DNA of 64,000 nt from Exophiala sp. HKRS030. Taxonomy: Eukaryota > Ascomycota > Eurotiomycetes > Chaetothyriales > Herpotrichiellaceae. How positions within the stretch are numbered: the first letter of the stretch is position 1; every line of letters begins with the position of its first letter. The DNA is taken from NCBI GenBank assembly GCA_023897205.1, contig JAHWDD010000003.1, positions 5,521,665 to 5,585,664 on the forward strand. Reading direction: 5' to 3'. The notes beneath the pieces were generated by a model. It was not told the origin of the DNA and did no database searches. It saw only the letters and a program-made list of their open reading frames with translations. The translations under genes and the position numbers were made by a program. Below, one piece after another: positions 60,146 to 64,000 of this stretch.

Positions 60146-60852
60146 GTGCTGAACTCTCATCTGTGTCGAGTTTAAGGATTAATCCTTGCAACGCTTCTGA
60201 GAGGAAAACATGGTATCGTCCTCCATTCTGTATCCAATCAAGACAACAGGACTCGGGTGGTTGAGCAAACTATTCCTGGTTATGGCCACACTAGTTCAGC
60301 AGCATACGAGTGAACACTGCGAATTGTGTGGATTATTGAGATGCTATTCGTGAGCTGTTGTGAATTTTCAACGGTGAACCTGCTTCAGCCCAATGCCGCG
60401 GATGCGAGATACCAATCCAAGGGATATTGTTTACCTCATAAAGTCGAAGCATTGCACCTGACCGCAACCACATACCACGGTTTGACTTGGCATATCACAA
60501 CTCAAACCAAACCTACACCCAGCCTAATTGAGGAGTCGATAGAAAAATGTACTTGTTGGTGACAGTACATGAATAGCCATTGAAAAAAGACATCTTCCTG
60601 CCACTAACCTTTCCATTGTGCTCAATCCTATGTTATCTCATATAGAAGGTGAGTTCTCCGTTTCAGTCTTTCTATTCGACCTCGTGTCTACGAGTGAACT
60701 ATGGTCATCGACATCAATAGATGTACTGGTTGGAAATTCGACGCCTAGAAGAAGGACTATTCTGATTCCTGCTTTGGCCGTCTTTCATCTTTCCGTCTAT
60801 CGACTATTCCCTGTCTGTCAATCAGCCTTAGGCTGTCATCATTGAACTGGCC
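60146..60852. other. Intergenic
   Basis: 3' flank of the transcription factor and promoter of the secreted protein. Nothing else is recognised. Confidence 0.5.
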
Positions 60853-62655
60853 ATGAAGATACTTCTCTGTGCAATGATACTCATCGGCCGCAACTCTCCC
60901 ACATTATCCGCTGCTGCCGTTGATTCTCCACTCAAACACGATGGTCGTAGCCATTCGCATATCCGCTCACACCTCCATGCTATATCTAATGTCCTTTCGA
61001 ACCTGGAAAAGAGAGCTCCACTCGCATCCAGTATTTCAAGCGGCCCAGTAGCTCAGGCCAGCGAGGATGTGTCAACGCCTACTGACAGTCTATTCAGTGC
61101 AGCGACTACGTCTATCTCAATGGACTTAACTTCTACCTTCGCAAAAATGTCAGAAATGGAGTTGGAGAATAGCGCAGCATCAACTTGGTCTCCTACAAGC
61201 ACTTCCTTCATGCTTCCCTTCGCCTTGCTATTACCTCCAGGCCCAACAACTAGTCTTCCAGTACTCACAACATCCACCACATCAGTAGGCAACATGTATC
61301 ATACCACAGTCCTTCAGATACCAATTGCGACCATCTGTCCAGAGACCTTAGGCAGCACTGCATCGCCAGCTGTTCTTCCGCTACCCACCTCGTTGGATAC
61401 CTCTGCTCTCGGCAAGGTCACAAAACAAAGTGGTAATGACCAGCAAATTTCATATACAGTGATAGCTATTAACGCAACAGCACTACTTCCCGACGGAAGC
61501 ACGACTGTCTTCCAAAGTCGCTCGACACGTTTTCACGTCTCATCAACGCCGCCATCCACGATTTCATTGTCAATATCATCCTCATGGCCTCTGGAGCCGC
61601 GTGACAGAGATGCTGGAAGAATCTCGATAGCACAAAATCCTTCCGCAGCCCGGATCGTACTCGACCCCTATGGGTGTCAGACAATTTACTCGTCCACGAC
61701 GACCACACTCTGTACCACTACATTAAACCTTCCTGGTCAAATTCCAGTTTCTGTTACAGATTGCGAGGAGTGGGTGACGTTTTCCACGGAAGCGCTAGAT
61801 AATTGTGCAAGGCACAATGCCGAAGCTACCATCTCTGCTGCCCTCGCCACTGAAGCTACGGTTGTCACAGGATCTTCAGTCGCTACATTAAAACAGGGCT
61901 CAATTCCCACTCCAAAGCCACTGATGCAGCATGAGAAAGTCCAACCGACTGACGCATCGACAACCCACTTAGCATTCCATCCCCTTATAACAGGGCCAGT
62001 GGCGTTTTACGCCGCGCACTGGCATGCCCTTGCTGAGCCTGAACCAGATCTCATCCCCAATACCGTGCAAGTGCGTAATTGCCTGCCGCTCGACCTCTCC
62101 CTAATATCACCACCACCATCGTTGAATGATGTGATTTGTCAGAGTAGCATGGAAACATGGGAGATTGCGCGGAGCTTGGCCACAGTCGTCGGCATCCAAA
62201 CACTATATTTTAATGGCGTGAGTTCATCTTCTTTAGCTATTCCGTTTATTCTGCTCCAAATACCCTAAGGAGTGAGGCTAAGCAATGACTCTGAACGGTA
62301 GCCAGCGATTCTCATCAATTTTGGAACACAGACGATCACCACGTTCGTGTCGCTCAGTACAACGCTCACCACAACGAAAACGATTACGAAGAGTTGGATC
62401 TCAAGGCAAAAGATTGACGCCGTTGAGACCAGTGGCGTTGATAGCGGTGACGGCAGGGCTTTCAGTGACGATAACGATAACGAGAAGGATGAGTATGCAT
62501 CGGAGCAGGAGCACACCGTCACGGTCACAATGACGAGGGGCGCCGACGAATCCGTCGTCACCAGAACGCTTGTCCTAGAGAGTGTCCGCCCAGAACCACA
62601 GATGACCGCCGGTAATGTAGATGGTGGGGAACTGGGTCATGGTGCAGAAAAATAA
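60853..62655 (+). CDS. Secreted Ser/Thr-rich surface protein
   Basis: Two exons, 60853..62217 and 62302..62655, give 572 aa. The N-terminus MKILLCAMILIGRNSPTLSAAA looks like a signal peptide. A dibasic site in NLEKRAPL resembles a Kex2 cleavage site. Most of the protein is Ser/Thr-rich and probably O-glycosylated. A cysteine-bearing core includes DPYGCQTIYSSTTTTLCTTT and VSVTDCEEWVTFSTEALDNC. The splice gives YFNG|PAILINFGTQTITTFVSLS, which then runs into a Thr/Lys/Asp-rich tail. I see no obvious GPI signal. The style resembles other mould cell-wall or secreted proteins that have a YGCQT-type core; the function is unknown. Confidence 0.75.
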
Positions 62656-63295
62656 CCAGATGATGATGTGGTGGTGGATGCAGTGGTCTCGACAACTACC
62701 GTTCTTGGAGTAGAAACTAGGACGAGGATGGTGAGCAGAGCTTTTTGAACACATCCTCTACGCCAGTAAGGTAAGGGCTGCAATAATTTGAACAAGAAAA
62801 GACTACTGAGGATTTCTTTTGCTAAGGATCATCTGAAAGAAGGGGTTCTAGAGCCAGCTATATGATCTCCAAACCCCTCAGCGTCTAGGCATATGAAAGG
62901 TGACATAAATCATACTTAGATATATATTGGACGTTGACGATGTGAAGAAGCTAAAGCTGCTCGAGTCGATTGAAAACCTGTCAGCACCGTTTGGTTTCGA
63001 AGAGCTCGACTGAGTTCCACGACCCGAGCGTCATCCTCTCAAGAGGCGGTACTAATGATCTGACGTAGCTTTTATTTTTACACGCCGTGCAGCTCCCGGG
63101 TCATTACCAAGATCGATGTGCAACAGCCAGACAGACAACTAGTCTCGCATTTATTGATATTCTTGCCTTACCATATGAAGTGGTGGCAGGCCTGACTTGT
63201 CAAAGGGTGCACGCAAGGCTGAGAGTTCAAGGGGCGGGACTCGTTTTATGTCCCTTCGCCACTACTGGATCAGGTTTTGTGTCTTTCCACGAGCA
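62656..63295. other. Convergent intergenic region
   Basis: 3' flanks of the secreted-protein gene and the PEP-mutase-family gene. No gene is seen. Confidence 0.5.
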
Positions 63296-64000
63296 TCATC
63301 TACCAACACTAGAATACGCCTTCCCTCCAGCCTGCTCATCTACATGAATACACTCTTGCAAACCACACAAATTAAACGCATCCTTAATACTAAACTCAGC
63401 CTCACCAGGAGCCGATGACGACGACGATGGAACGCCTGTCTCCTTAAACGCCTTCAAATCCGCCGAAGCACTCCTGATAACTGACTCAAGCAACAACGCC
63501 GGATAAATGACGATCCTAAACCCAATCTCCCGCGCCTCCTCAACCGTCGACAACGGCGTAAACCCACCGGGGACGACATTCAACAACACCGGCGTCTGCG
63601 TCTCGCGGAAAATGTCGCACACCTTTACCGCCTCGTCGCGGCTCTTCAGAGCTTCGAAGAAGACGACGTCGACGCCGATCCGTACGGCTTCTTGTAGTCG
63701 CGCGATCGCTTCGTCAAAGCCGTATGTTTGGTTGGCGTCCGTGCGGGCGATAATCAGCATGTCGGATTGGAGCTGGTTGCGTGTATCGACGGCGGCGCGC
63801 AGGCGGCTGTAGTAGACGTCGCGCTCGACGAGCTGTTTGCCGAGGAGATGGCCGCAGCGCTTCTCTTGGACCTATTTTGTCAGTTAGTGAAAAAGTCAGT
63901 TCGCATCGCAATAAGTCTTGCCTAGACTAAGGGAATGTACCTGATCTTCAATATGCAGCGCCGCAACGCCCGCACGCGCATACTGCGTCACTGTCCGGCT
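63296..64000 (-). CDS. PEP mutase / isocitrate lyase family enzyme (5' end beyond window)
   Basis: A partial gene that enters from the right edge. Two exons are visible on the minus strand, 63942..>64000 and 63296..63871, joined by a 70-nt intron that rebuilds HIEDQ|VQEKRCGHL. KRCGH is the signature cysteine block of this family, and LIIARTDANQTYGFDEAI and GVDVVFFEALKS complete the TIM-barrel core. Related fungal enzymes include 2-methylisocitrate lyase, oxaloacetate hydrolase and carboxyphosphonoenolpyruvate mutase. Which one this is cannot be told from the fragment. The C-terminus ends KAYSSVGR. The frame shows no breaks. Confidence 0.88.

Noticed and set aside
1..64000. tRNA genes, rRNA and CRISPR arrays
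   Set aside because: I looked for B-box-like GGTTCRANTCC and for spaced repeats and found none I could support. tRNAs with unusual boxes could be missed without a scan.

Overview
The window is nuclear DNA of a filamentous ascomycete (Pezizomycotina). Genes carry many short introns (about 50-80 nt) with GTRNGY-type donors and CTRAY-like branch sites. The gene set is typical of moulds: two Zn2Cys6 transcription factors, a P450, fungal PLC, an Mhp1-type LRR protein and a Tc1/impala-type transposon. A eurotiomycete-like fungus is my guess from protein flavour and recurring intergenic motifs; the species cannot be told from the sequence alone.

Layout. 0.4-1.7 kb (+): sulfite-oxidase-type molybdopterin enzyme. 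3.1-4.5 kb: a complete, apparently intact 1,358-bp Tc1/impala-like DNA transposon. 6.6-8.9 kb (+): RNA-binding protein with an exonuclease-like fold that has lost catalytic residues, an RRM and two RanBP2 zinc fingers. 11.1-15.8 kb (-): importin-7/Nmd5-type karyopherin and an Rkm5-like methyltransferase. 17.5-19.7 kb (+): long-chain acyl-CoA synthetase. 21.2-26.3 kb (-): a head-to-tail trio of Zn2Cys6 regulator, P450 and short-chain dehydrogenase, which looks like a small catabolic or secondary-metabolism unit. 26.3-31.0 kb: gene-poor. 31.0-33.7 kb (-): PH-like serine-rich protein. 33.7-37.8 kb: gene-poor. 37.8-52.9 kb (-): coiled-coil protein, Mhp1-like LRR protein, ribosomal protein L5, a multi-pass membrane protein and phosphoinositide-specific PLC. 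54.6-62.7 kb (+): CPSF6-like RRM protein, a second Zn2Cys6 regulator and a secreted Ser/Thr-rich surface protein. 63.3 kb to the edge (-): 3' part of a PEP-mutase/isocitrate-lyase-family enzyme.

Two signals stand out. First, five conserved genes (RanBP2/RRM protein, acyl-CoA synthetase, SDR, Mhp1-like, PLC) are each broken by what reads as a single missing base beside a run of three or more C/G, six events in all. This is most easily explained as consensus error, but it decides whether these genes are functional. Second, the 350-bp gap upstream of the cluster regulator holds seven copies of GAGCGG in 221 bp, including an inverted repeat with an 8-bp spacer. That is the expected look of a Zn2Cys6 binding array and suggests autoregulation of the TF-P450-SDR unit. 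A 9-mer, TACTCCGTA, recurs eight times, always between genes.
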